DNA of 64,000 bases from Panulirus ornatus (lineage: Eukaryota > Arthropoda > Malacostraca > Decapoda > Palinuridae), in NCBI RefSeq assembly GCF_036320965.1, contig NC_092225.1:3245583-3309582 (forward strand), given 5' to 3'. This document shows, piece by piece, positions 21,516 through 44,164 of the stretch. A program made the translations under genes and the position numbers. Position 1 is the first letter of the stretch. Every line of letters starts with the position of its first letter. The notes under the pieces are model-generated. The model was not told the origin of the DNA and searched no databases. It was given only the letters and a program-made list of their open reading frames with translations.

Positions 21516-23845
21516 ATGAATTTCACACAGCTCTTCTATTACTTCTCTACAAGCTGTCCTAGGGTTTCTCCTTTCGTTACTGCTTTCTCCAAACCGCTAA
21601 TCAAGCCTCACCAACTGAAGTTACGTTTTGAATTCCTTAGGAAATGCCCTGATGAACAAGTGATGCAGAGATCTACCCTACCTCAACGTTTGTTGCATCT
21701 GTCTGGTCGACCATTTGACCAATTTGAAAATATTATTTTAAAGAAAAACATTGAATTAAAGAAACTTGAAATGGAGGAGGCTTTTCGCATTTCAAGAGAG
21801 AAGAAACGTGCCTTTCAAATGGCAATACCCACACATTGGAAGAACCGGATTTTGGACTATTGCTTTGATGAATTAAGGAAAGAAGGCAATAGGCTACAAT
21901 TGTCACTAAATCGTAAGGTGGACTATCTTATTGAAAATAGCGACTGGACCAAGAACACAAACCCATCTTTTGTGGTAAACCTCTTTAATAAAGAGCTAGA
22001 TAAAGATTCCTTGTGTGCATTATGCTATGGTTTAAGTTTTGTGTGCTCTAACAGAGAAGCCAGCTGTGTTGATGTCACAAAGTCTTTTTGTAATCAAGAA
22101 AAATACAGTAATTTAATTAATGATGATATTAATATCTGTAAGGGTTTAGTGTCTGCCAATTTGTCAAAACAAGTGGAAGCTAATTGCCATAAAAGATTCA
22201 TAAGAGCTATCAACACCTTAAAAAAGACAAGGATATACAAATTACTGCAGCAGATAAGGGTAATACAGTTTCGATTTTAGAGAAAAGTAACTATTTATCT
22301 AAAATGAATGATCTTCTAAATGAAAACACAACATATTCTGAACTTTGTAAAAATCCCTTAGAAGCAGTTAATTCTCACTTCAATAAAGAAATGGAATTTT
22401 TTGTTGAAAGGTAACATTTCCCTTATCAATAGTTTGTCATCTTTGTCCCATTCATTCCCATATATGTATGGACTTATGGACACGTAAACAGAATTTTCCA
22501 GCAAGACCTATAATTGGTTTATTAGTCTCTATTACATACAAATAGTCACTAACCTTTAGTGGGTAAGGTATCAAATTCTAATATCATGAACAATTTAGAT
22601 TTAGTCAACAAGCTAAACAATATCAATGTTAATTTTGATTTCAAACTAGTTTGCTTTTATGTTTCCTCACTTTTCACTGAAGTTCTAATTGATGACCTTT
22701 TAGAATATTTATTTGATGTCTTGGATGATCTTCATTTACGTGTTTGAAAGACTAATTTCATTGAACTGATAAAATTGTGTTTAAAAGACTGCATTTCAAT
22801 TCAATGGAGATCATTATGCTCAAAAATTTGTTATGGCAATGGCTAACCCTCTTTCACCCGTAATAAATAATATTTATACGGAATTTTTTGAAACAAACTT
22901 ACTGAAGGATATTTTACCTTCTGGTGCAATTTGGTTTAGGTATGTAAATGATGTTCTTTGTGTTTGGCCAACAAATGAAAATTTACAAATATTTCACACC
23001 TTTCTGAACAATTTAGTACCTTCCATGAAATTTACTGTAAAAAATGATAATAATGGTATGTTACCATTTTTAGATTGCATCATCCATAGACAAGGAAACA
23101 AGTTTAAGTTTAGCTTATACAGAAAACCCACCAATGTATGTTCATATATCCATTATTACTCATCTCAACATGACAGAGTAAAATTATCATCATTTCATTG
23201 CATGATCCTTAGGGAATTATGTATTTCACTCCAGAGTTTATTGATGATGAGTTTGAGAAGATATATTCAATTGAATCTAAGTTAAAGTACCCTAGATCTT
23301 TCATTGATAAATCCCTTAAGTTAGGAAAGAAATCATTTTAGAGAGTTGAGCCCAAACCTCCCATTGACACAAAGAATCTTTTAGTTCTCCCTATTAATAA
23401 TAATCACACTTTGCTTTCCATGTTGCTTAAATCCTTTAATGTAAATGTTGCCTTTAGCAACAATAATACTATAAAGAATATCTTAATCAGGAATCCACCA
23501 GAAAATTCTCTTGGATGCATCTATAAAGTGCCTTGTGGAAATTGTGATAAATTTTATGTTGGTCAGAATGATAACGATCTTTCTGTTAGACTTAAGCAAC
23601 AGTAATGTATTATAAGAAGGGTACAAGATTCAAATGCCTTGTTTAATCATGTTAAAAACTATGATCATTGTATTGATTGAAGCAACGCCATCTCAGTTAT
23701 TTACTGTAACTCTGTTACCAAGAGAAATATCATTGAATTTTCTATTATTAAATACACAAAGAATTATAATCTTAATATTAGTAATGGTCTATACAAATTA
23801 GATAACTTTGTTGTTGATAAGATTTGTAAGATGATAAGTTTATGA
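21516..23845 (+). pseudogene. PLE unit 9 polyprotein, broken
   Basis: ATG at 21,516 opens a frame through 22,280 covering the N-terminal half (LPQRLLHLSGRPFDQFE, VVNLFNKELDKDSL, CHKRFIRAINTLKK). A 1-bp loss in the A-run near 22,225 shifts it. The fingers and palm entry are readable but shifted (22,380-22,560, with a small deletion near 22,476 in GLIKTHK). Frame 22,559-22,747 holds the motif A region. Frame 22,833-23,285 holds MAMANPLSPVINNIYTEFFE and the catalytic box YVNDV, in which the first Asp is Asn. The nuclease start (23,411-23,605) has CGNCDKFYVGQND and a stop right after KQQ. The rest (23,606-23,845) is full length, without the 72-bp deletion. Confidence 0.88.
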
Positions 23846-23943
23846 ACGCTCGTTGTATGTTTTGGACAATCACATGTTTACCAAATCGCGTCCTAGCTTC
23901 GTCTCTTCGACGTATATCAACTGACTGTTATTTTTCTCTCTTG

Positions 23944-23998
23944 TGTCTCCCCTGATGATATGATTGTTACACGAAAGTGCGCTTGGGAACTTTTCGTG
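23944..23998 (+). ncRNA. Hammerhead-like segment before PLE unit 10
   Basis: CTCCC-CTGATGA, TATGATTGTTACAC, GAAA, AGTGCGCTT, GGGAAC. The alternative hairpin is intact. Confidence 0.4.
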
Positions 23999-24063
23999 TT
24001 TCATTTTTCCCGTGCACTGATAGGAGTATCTTGATCACGCTGAAAATTGTGATGCTTTCAAAC

Positions 24064-26380
24064 ATGGGTTCCATACGGCTCTTCTATTACTTCTCTACAA
24101 GCTGTCCTGGACTTTCTCCTTTCGTTACTGCTTTCTCCAAATCGGTAATGAAGGCTCACCAACTGAAGTTACGTTTTAAATTCCTTAGGAAATGCCTTGA
24201 TGATCAAGTGATGCCAACATCTGTTCTACCTCAACGTTAGTTGCAGCTGTCTAGTCGACCATTTGACCAATATCAAAATATCATTCTAAAGAAAAACATT
24301 ATATTAAAGAAACTTGAAATGGAGGAGGCATTTCGCATTTCAAGAGAGAAGAAGTGTGACTTTCAAATGGCAATACCGACACATTAGAAGAACCGTATTT
24401 TGGACTATTGCTATGATGAATTAAGGAGAGAACGCAATAGGCTACGATTTTCACTTATTGAAAACAGCGACTGGACCAAGAAGACAAACCCATCTTTTGT
24501 GGTAAACCTTTCTAATAAACAACTATATAAAGATTCCTTGCGTGCATTAGGCTATGGTTTAAGTATTTTGTGCTCTAACAGAGAAGCCAGCTGTGTTGAA
24601 GTCACAAAGTCTTTTTGTAATTTAGAAAAATACAGTAATTTAAGTAATGGTGATATTTATATCTGTAAGGGTTTAGTGTATGCCACTTTGGCAAAATCAT
24701 TTCCCTAAGAGAGTCATAAGAGCTATTAACACCTTAAACAAAGATAAGGATATACATATTGCAAAAGCAGATAAGGGTAATACTGTTGTGACTTTAGACA
24801 AAAGTAACTGTTTATCTAAAATGAACGATCTTCTAAATGGTAACACAACATATCCTAAACTTACTAAAAATCCCTTAGAAGCAGTTAATTCTCACATTTA
24901 TAAAGAAATGAGGCTGTTTTTGAAATATAGCATTTCTCTTATCAAAAGTATGTCATCTTTGTCCCCTTCATTGCCATATATGTATGGACTTATCAAAACA
25001 CATAAACAGAATTTTCCTGCAAAACCTATAGTGAGTTCAGTAGGCTCCATCACATAAATTGTCAAAAAGTTGAGTTTCTTTATTAAGCCCTTTAGTGGGT
25101 AAGGTATCAAATTCTAATATCATGAACAATGAAGATTTAGTCAACAAGCTAAACAATATCAATGTTAATATTGATTTCAAACTAGTTAGCTCTGATGTTT
25201 CCTCCCTTTTAATAAAGTTCCAGTTGATGACCTTTTAGAAAATCTATTTGATATCTTGGATGATATTCATTTACCTGTTTCAAAGTCTAATTTCATTGAA
25301 CTGATAAAATTGTTTATAAAAGACTGTGTATTTCAATTTAATGTATATTATTATGCTGAAAAATTTGATATAGCAATGGGTAACCCTTTTTCACCTGTAC
25401 TAAATATTCTTTATATGGAAATTTTTGAAACAAAAATACTAAAGGATATCTTACCTTCTAATGCAATTTGGTTTAGGTATGTAGATGATGTTCTTTATGC
25501 TTGGCCAACAAATGAAAATTTACAAATATTTCTCCCCTTACTTAACAATTTATTACCTTCCATGAAATTCACTGAAGAAAATGAAAATAATGGTATGTTT
25601 CCATTTTTAGATTGCATGATACATAGACAAGGAAACAATTTAAGTTTAGCATATACAGACAACCCACCAATGTATGCTCAGATATCCATTATTACTCATC
25701 TCTACATGACAGAGTTAAATTATCATCATTTCAATCTACGTTCCTTAGGGCATTATGTATTTGCAGTCCAGAGTTTATTGATGATGAGTTTGAGAAGATA
25801 TATTCTCTTGGATGTAACTTAAAGTACCCTAGATCTTTCATTGATAAATCTCCTAAGTTAGCAAAGAAATCCTTTTATAGACTTGAGCCCAAACCTCCCA
25901 TTGACACGAAGAATCTTTTTGTTGTCCCTTTTTATAATAATTTCACTTTGCTTCACATTTTGCTTGAATCCTTAAATGTAAATGTTGCCTTTAGCAACAA
26001 TAATACTATAGATAGTATCTTAATCAGGAATTCACTAGAAAATTCTCTTGGATGCATCTATAAAGTGCCTTGTGGAAATTTAAAAATTTTATGTTGGTGA
26101 GACTGGGAAGGATCTTTCTGTTAGACTTAAGCAACATAAATATAGTATAAGAACGGGACAAGAATCAAATGCCTTGTTTAATAATTTTAAGCACTGTGAT
26201 CATTGTACTGACTGGAGCAACACCATCTCAGTTATTAACTCTAACTCTGTTACCAAGAGAAATATCATTGAATATTCTATTACTAAATACACAAAAAATC
26301 ATAATCATAGTATGAGTGATGGTCTATACAAATTAGATAACTTTATTGTTGATAAGATTTGTAAGATGATAAGTTTATGA
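24064..26380 (+). pseudogene. PLE unit 10 polyprotein, broken, intact YVDD
   Basis: ATG at 24,064. Stop TAG at 24,238 in PQRL. About 18 bp missing near 24,453 (LNRKLDH lost) and about 16 bp near 24,691. Fingers frame 24,680-25,057 reads KADKGNTVVTLDKSNCLSKM and YGLIKTHKQNFPAKPIVSS. Palm and thumb frame 25,256-25,822 keeps FDIAMGNPFSPVLNILYMEIF and YVDDVLYAWPTNENLQIF with an unaltered catalytic pair. The thumb is shifted at about 25,660. The nuclease start is damaged near 26,080 (CGN then a frameshift, GETG for GQTG). Its C-terminal half is open from 26,174 to the family stop. Confidence 0.87.
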
Positions 26381-26477
26381 ACGCTCGTTGTATGTTTTGG
26401 ACAATCACATGTTTACCAAATGGCGTCCGAGCTTCACCCCTTCAATGTATATCAGCTGACTGTTATGATTTTCTCTT

Positions 26478-26533
26478 GTGTCTCCCCTGATGATGTGATT
26501 ATTACATGAAAGTGCACTTGGGAACTTTTCGTG
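26478..26533 (+). ncRNA. Hammerhead-like segment before PLE unit 11
   Basis: CTCCC-CTGATGA, TGTGATTATTACAT, GAAA, AGTGCACTT, GGGAAC. The alternative hairpin uses one U-G wobble. Confidence 0.4.
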
Positions 26534-26598
26534 CTTCATTTTCCCCTTGGACTCATAGGAATATCTTCATCACGCGCAGAATTGTATTCTTTTCCAAC

Positions 26599-28920
26599 AT
26601 GGACTCCACACGGCTCTTTTACTACTTCTCTACAAGGTGTCCTGGACTTTCTCCTTTCGTTACTGCTTTCTCCAAATCGCTAATCAAGGCTCACCAACTG
26701 AAGTTGCGTTTTGAATTCCTTAGGAAATGCCTTGATGAACAAGTAATGCCAAGATCTGTCCTACCTCAACGCTTGTTGCAGCTGTCTTTTCGACCAATTG
26801 AACAATATCAAAATATTATTTTAAAGAAAAACATTGACTTAAAGAAACTTGAAATGGAGGAGGCTTTTCGTATTTCTTGAGAGAAAAAACGTGCCTTTCA
26901 AATGGCAATACCCACACATTGGAAGAACCGGATGTTGGACTATTGCAATGATGAATTAAGAAACGAGCGCAATAGGCTACAATTGTCACTAAATCGGAAG
27001 TTGGAACATCTTATTGAAAACAGCGACTGGATGACCAAGAACACAAACCCATCTTTTGTGGTAAACCTGTCTAATAAACAACTAGATAAAGATTCCTTGT
27101 GTGCAATATTGTATGGTTTAAGTTTTGTGTGCTCTATCAGAGAAGCCAGCTGTGTCGATGTCAGAAATTCTTTTTGTAATTTAGAAAAATACAGTAATTT
27201 AAGTAATGATGATATTTTTATCTGTAAGGGTTTAGTGTATGCCTGTTTATCAAAAACAGTGGAAGCTAATTGCTCTAAAAGATTCATAGACAATTATATA
27301 CATATTACTAAAGTAGGTAAGGCTAACACTGTTGTGATTTTAGACAAGAGTAACTATTTATCTAAAATGAATGATCTTCTAAATGATAAAAAACATATTC
27401 TAAACTTAGTAAAATTCCCTTAGAAGCAGTTAATTCTCACTTCAATAAAGAAATAAAGTTGTTGTTGATATGTAACATTTCTCTTATCAAACGTTTGCCA
27501 TCTTTGTCCCCTTCATTGCCATATATGTATGGACTTATCAAAATACATAAACAGAATTTTCCAGCTAGACCTATCGTGAGTTCAGTAGGCTCGATCACAT
27601 ATAGATTCTAAAAACGATTACTTTCTTTATTAAGCCCTTTAGTGGGTAAGGTATCAAATTCTAACACCATGAACAATGTATATTTAGTCAACAAGCTAAA
27701 CAATATCAATGTTAATTTTGATTTCAAACTCGTTAGCTTTGATGTTTCCTCACTTTTCACTAAAGTTCCAGTTGACGAGCTTTTATAATATTTATTTGAT
27801 GTCATGGATGATATTCATTTGCCTGTTTCAAAGTCTAATTTCATTGAACTTATAGAATTGTATGTCAAAGACTGTGTATTTCAATTTGAAGGAGATCATT
27901 ATGCTCAAAAATTTGGTATGGCAATGGGTAACCCTCTTTCATCTGTACTAAATGATCTTTATATGGAGTTTTTTCAAACAATATTACTAAAGGATATCTT
28001 ACCTTCTAATGCAATTTGGTTTAGGTATATAGATGATGTTCTTTGTGTTTGGCAAACAAATGAAAATTTTCAAATATTTCTCCCCTTACTTAATAATTCC
28101 ATCATATTTACTGTAGAAAATGAAAATGATGGTATGTTACCATTTTTAGATTGCATGATCCATAGACGAGGAAACAAGTTTAAGTTTAGTATATACAGAA
28201 AACCCACCAATGTATGCTCATATATCCATTATTACTCATCTCATAAAGACAGTTAAATTATCATCAATTCAATCTATGTTCCTTAGGGCATTACTTATTT
28301 GCAGTCCAGAGTTTAATGATGATGAGTTTGAGAAGATACATTCAATTGGATCTAAGTTAAAGTACCCTATATCTTTCACTGATAAATCCCTTAAGTTAGC
28401 AAAGAAATCATTTTTTAGTGTTGAGACTAAACCTCCCATTGACTCCAAGAATCTTTTAGTTCTCCCTTTTGATAATAGTTTTACTTTACTTCCCTTGTTG
28501 CTTAAATCCTTTAATGTAAATGTTGCCTTTGGCAACAATAAAACTATAAAGAATATCTTAATCACGAATTCACCAGAAAATTCTCTTGGAATCATCTATA
28601 AAGTGTCTTGTGGAAACTGTGATAAATTTTATGTTGGTCAGACTGGAAAGGATCTTTCTGTTAGACTTAAGCAACATAAATATAGCATGAGAACGGGACA
28701 AGAATCAAATGCCTTCTTTAATCATTTCAAAAAACTGTGATCATTGTATTGGCTGGCGGAACGTCATCGCAATTATCAACTCTAACTCCATTACCAAGTG
28801 AAATATCAATGAATCTTCTGTTATAAAATAAACAAAGAATTATAATCTTAATATTAGTGATGGTCTATGCAAATTACATAACTTTACTGTTGATAAGTGT
28901 GTAAAATGATAAGTTTATGA
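26599..28920 (+). pseudogene. PLE unit 11 polyprotein, broken, long open pieces
   Basis: ATG at 26,599. The frame is open to a TGA at 26,878. It is open again at 26,902-27,423 (VVNLSNKQLDKDSLCAILYG, KVGKANTVVILDKSNYLSKM) apart from a deletion removing the CPKRFIRAIN-KKDKD block near 27,289. Motif A lies at 27,690-27,788, ending in a stop. Frame 27,804-28,256 has FGMAMGNPLSSVLNDLYMEFF and YIDDVLCVW. A 1-bp change near 28,250 shifts to frame 28,210-28,740, which carries the thumb and the first part of the nuclease (SCGNCDKFYVGQTGKDLSVRL), shifted again at about 28,735. C-terminal remnants run on to the family stop near 28,920. Confidence 0.88.
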
Positions 28921-29019
28921 ACGTTCGTTGTATGTTTTGGACAATCACATGCTTACCAAACGGCGTCCTAGCTTTGTCTCTTCGATGTATATCAACTGAC
29001 TGTTATATTTCTCTCTCGT

Positions 29020-29103
29020 GTCTCCCCTGATGATGTGATTATTACACGAAAGTGCACTAGGGAACTTTTCGTGTTTCATTTTCCCCGTGGACTGATAAGA
29101 ATA
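29020..29103 (+). mobile_element. Truncated twelfth PLE segment with hammerhead-like motif
   Basis: After the unit 11 stop the normal inter-unit sequence continues (CTCCC-CTGATGA, CGAAA, AGTGCACTA, GGGAAC, TTTTCGTG, CCCCGTGGACTGATAAGAAT). It stops at about 29,103, where a T-rich run begins. This is the right end of the PLE cluster. Confidence 0.75.
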
Positions 29104-29290
29104 TTTTTTTTTTATTTTTTGTTTTTTCATTTTACTTTGTCGCTGTCTCCCGCGTTAGCGAGGTTGCATAAGGAAACAGACTAAAGAATGGCCCAAACCA
29201 CCCACATATACATAATTATACATACACGCTCACACATGTAAATATACATACCCATACATCTCAACGTATACATGTATATACACACAAAGA
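29104..29290 (-). mobile_element. RTE-like LINE 3'-UTR fragment at the PLE/LINE boundary
   Basis: The minus strand reads the LINE 3' end: a GT-rich UTR, TTTGGGCCATTCTTTAGTCTG, the stem-loop with AACCTCGCTAACGCGGGAGACAGCGAC, then an A-rich tail (T-rich on plus at 29,106-29,140). Such a severely 5'-truncated copy with an A-rich tail is what target-primed insertion leaves. Its left edge is also the end of the PLE cluster, so it may have landed in the last PLE unit. Confidence 0.7.
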
Positions 29291-29312
29291 CATATATATA
29301 TATATATATATA

Positions 29313-30614
<1,302 letters not shown>

Positions 30615-30889
30615 GTGTACATAATTCATACCGTCTGCCTTTATTCATACCCATCACCACCCCGCCACACATGTAATAACAACCCCCTCCCCCATCATGT
30701 ATGCGAGGTAGTGCTAGGAAAAGACAACAAAGCCCCAATTCGTTCACACTCAGTCTCTAGCTGTCATGTAATAATGCACCGAAACAACAGCTCCCTTTCC
30801 ACATTCAGGCCAACAGAGCTTTCCATGGTTTACCCCAGACGCTTCACATGCCCTGGAACAGTCCATTGACAGCACCTCGGCACGGTATA

Positions 30890-32881
30890 CCACATCGTTC
30901 CAATTTACTCTATTCCTTGCACGACTTTCACCCTCCTGCATGTTCAGGCCCCGATCATTCAAAATCTTTTTCACTCCATCTTACCACCTCCAATTTGGTC
31001 TCCCACTTCTTGTTCCCTCCACCTCTGACACATATACCCTCTTAGTCAATCTTTCCTCACTCATTCTCTCCATGTGCCCAAACCATATCAAAACACCCTC
31101 TTCTACTCTCTCAACCACACTCTTTTTATTTCCAGACATCTGTCTTTCCCTTACGTTACTTACTCGATCAAACCACCTCACACCACATATTGTCCTCAAA
31201 CATTTCATTTCCAGCACATCCACCCTCCTGCGCACACCTCTATCCATAGCGCACGCCTCGCAGCCATACAACATTGTTGGGGCCACTATTCCTTCAAACA
31301 TACCCATTTTTGCTTTCAGAGATAATGTTCTCGACTTCCACATATTCTTCAAGGCTCCCAGAATTTTAACCCCCTCCCCCACCCTAAGATTCATTTCCTC
31401 TTCTATGGTCCCATCCGCTGCCGGATCCACTCACAGATATTTAAAACACTTTACTTCCTCCAGTTTCTCTCCATTCAAACATACCTCCCAATTGACTTGA
31501 CCCTCAACCCTACTCTACATAATAACCTTGCTCTTATTCACATTTACTCTTAACTTTCTTCTTTCACACACTTTACCAAACTCCGTCACCAGCTTCTGCA
31601 GTTTCTCACATGAATCAGCCACCAGCGCTGTATCATCAGCGCACAACAACTGATTCACTTCCCAAGCTCTCTCATCGACAACAGACTGCATACTTGCCCC
31701 TCTTTCCATATCCATAAATTCTTCCAGATCCATAAATGCTACATAGAAATCCATTTGCTTTTCTAAGTATTTCTCACAGACATTCTTCAAAGCAAACACC
31801 TGATCCACACATCCTCTACCACTTCTGAAACCACACTTCTCTTCCCCAATCTGATGCTCTGTACATGCCTTCACCCTCTCAATCAATACCCTCCCATATA
31901 ATTCACCAGGAATACTCAACAAACTTATACCTCTGTAATTTGAGCACTCACTCTTATCCCCTTTGCCTTTGTGCAATGGCACTATGCAAGCATTCCGCCA
32001 ATCATCAGGCACCTCACTATGAATTATACATACATTAAATAACCTTACCAACCAGTCAACAATACAGTCACCCCCTTTTTTAATAAATTCCACTGCAGTA
32101 CCATCCAAACCTGCTGCTTTGCCAGCTTTTACCTTCCGCAAAGCTTTTACTACCTCTTCTCTGTTTACCAAATCATTTTCCCTAACCCTCTCACTTTGCA
32201 CACCACCTCGACCAAAACACACTTTATCTGCCACTCTATCATCAAACACATTCAACAATACTTCAATAACCACTCTATCTCCTTCTCACATCACCACTAC
32301 TTGTTATCACCTCCTCATTATTCCCCTTCACTGAAGTTCCCATTTGCTCCCTTGTCTTACGCACTTTATTTACCTCTTTCCAAAACATCTTTTTATTCTC
32401 CCTAAAATTTAATGATACTCTCTCACCCCAACTCTCATTTGCCCTCTTTTTCACCTCTTGCACCTTTCTCTTGACCTCCTACCTCTTTCTTTTATACATC
32501 TCACACGCATTTGCATTTTTTCCCTGAAAAAAATAGTCCAAATGCCTCTCTCTTCTCTCTCACTGATAATCTTACCTCTTCATCCCACCACTCACTACCC
32601 TTTCTAATCAACCCACCTGCCACGCTTCTCATGCCACAAGCATCTTTTGCGCAATCCATCACTGATTCCCTAAATACATCCCATTCCTCCCCCACTTCCC
32701 TTACCTCCTTTGTTCTCATCCTTTTCCATTCTGTACTCAGTCTCTCCTGGTACTTCCTCTCACAAGTATCCTTCCCAAGCTCAGTTACTCTCAACACTCT
32801 CTTCACCCCAACATTCTCTCTTCTTTTCTGAAAACCCATACAAATCTTTACCGTCGCCTCCATAGATCCTTCCAGTTGCAC
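30890..32881 (-). pseudogene. LINE L2 linker and reverse transcriptase, internal deletion
   Basis: Frames 32,881-32,501 (linker: [34 protein letters not shown]), 32,463-32,275 and 32,273-31,515 (ALRKVKAGKAAGLDGTAVEF, KGDKSECSNYRGISLLSI, CGFRSGRGCVDQVFAL, YVAFMDLEEF). At about 31,715 the frame jumps from DLEEF to MERGASM, a deletion of about 245 bp that removes AYDRVDR, the RT finger-palm segment and motif B (GLRQGCVMSP). [12 protein letters not shown] follows. The C-terminal part is in frame 31,430-30,981. Enzyme activity is impossible. Confidence 0.83.
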
Positions 32882-32899
32882 CTCTCAGCACATCAACAT

Positions 32900-33569
32900 C
32901 CAGAAATCTATCTTTTGGGCGCCTTTCAATTAACAATTAATCCAATAACGCTCTCTGGCCATCTTTCCTACTTATATACGTATACTTATATAGATATCTC
33001 GCTTTTTAAACCAGTTATTCCCAATCACCAGTCCTTTTTTAGCACATAAATCTACAAGCTCATCACCATTTATATTTACAACACTGAGCATCCCAGGTAT
33101 ACCAATTTTTCCCTCAACTGCCACATTACTCACCTTTGCATTCAAATCACCCATTACTATAACCCGATCTTGTGCATCAAAAACACTAACACATTCATTC
33201 AGCTGCTCCCAAAACACTTGCCTCTCCTGACCTTTCTTCTCATTCCCAGGTGCATATGCACCAATAAATCACCCATCTCTCTCCATCAACTTTCAGTTTT
33301 ACCCATATCAATCTAAAATTTACTTTCTTACACTCTATCACATACTCCCACAACTCCAGTTTCAGTTGCAATGCTACTCCTTCCTTTGCTCTTGTCCTCT
33401 CACTAACCCCTGACTTTACTCCCAAGACATTCCCAAACCACTCTTCCCCTTTACCCTTGAGCTTCGTTTCACTCAGAGCCAAAGCATCCAGGTTCCTTTC
33501 CTCAAACATACTACCTATCTCTCCTTTTTTCTCATCTTGGTTACATCCACACACATATAGACACCCCAA
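32900..33569 (-). pseudogene. LINE L2 APE-type endonuclease domain
   Basis: Frames 33,569-33,240 and 33,217-32,972, plus a degraded tail. Residues include NLDALALSETKLKGKGEEW (the ETK catalytic Glu region), VIVMGDLNAKV (the GDLN motif with Asp and Asn), and further left the region equivalent to LLDYVLID and SDHYLVEA, seen better at 46,205-46,310. The order ET, GDLN, SDH is that of apurinic-type endonucleases of non-LTR elements, which nick the target for priming. Broken by a frameshift near 33,238 and by damage around 32,940-32,900. Confidence 0.8.
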
Positions 33570-33654
33570 TCTGAGCCTTCAAGGAGGATGAGCACTCACC
33601 GCGTGACTCCTTCTTCTGTTTCCCCTTTCAGAAAGTTAGAAAGTTTTTAGAAAG

Positions 33655-41276
<7,622 letters not shown>

Positions 41277-41376
41277 NNNNNNNNNNNNNNNNNNNNNNNN
41301 NNNNNNNNNNNNNNNNNNNNNNNNNNNNNNNNNNNNNNNNNNNNNNNNNNNNNNNNNNNNNNNNNNNNNNNNNNNN
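41277..41376. other. 100-N assembly gap
   Basis: Exactly 100 N, the conventional placeholder for a gap of unknown size, between LINE L5 and a (TA)n array. The upstream part of L5 is presumably in the gap. Confidence 0.99.
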
Positions 41377-44147
<2,771 letters not shown>

Positions 44148-44164
44148 CTGTTGGAGGTTTATAT

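Larger units (their letters stand above)
1..29103. mobile_element. Tandem cluster of Penelope-like retroelements (PLE)
   Basis: About 29 kb made almost only of one retroelement family. The GIY-YIG start (GxIYKVPCGNCDKFYVGQTG) recurs on the plus strand near 1,420, 3,515, 5,185, 7,677, 10,230, 12,678, 15,143, 18,562, 21,043, 23,517, 26,054 and 28,592. Spacing is close to 2.5 kb except where units carry deletions (1.7 kb) or a duplication (3.4 kb). Units are head-to-tail with one inversion at about 1,395. RT of the Penelope type plus a C-terminal GIY-YIG nuclease is the hallmark of PLEs, which prime reverse transcription at nicked targets and often form tandem, partly inverted copies with pseudo-LTRs. 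Copies differ from each other by many private substitutions and indels, so the array is not a fresh amplification. It ends abruptly at about 29,103, where LINE-derived sequence begins. Confidence 0.93.

Noticed and set aside
1..29103. Interpretation of the PLE reverse transcriptase as telomerase or a domesticated host gene
   Set aside because: Every unit is broken, each is fused to a GIY-YIG nuclease, and the arrangement is tandem. These are PLE features. No telomerase-specific T motif and no telomeric TTAGG repeat was seen.
30923..31500. Open frames rich in Pro, Ser and His on the strand opposite the LINE copies (for example HPPACSGPDH at 29.9-30.3, 31.0-31.5, 35.8-36.2, 40.6-41.1, 44.2-45.1, 48.6-49.2, 49.6-50.1 kb)
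   Set aside because: They are antisense shadows of the LINE C-terminal region (GQNMQEGE side) and recur in every copy with the LINE frame.
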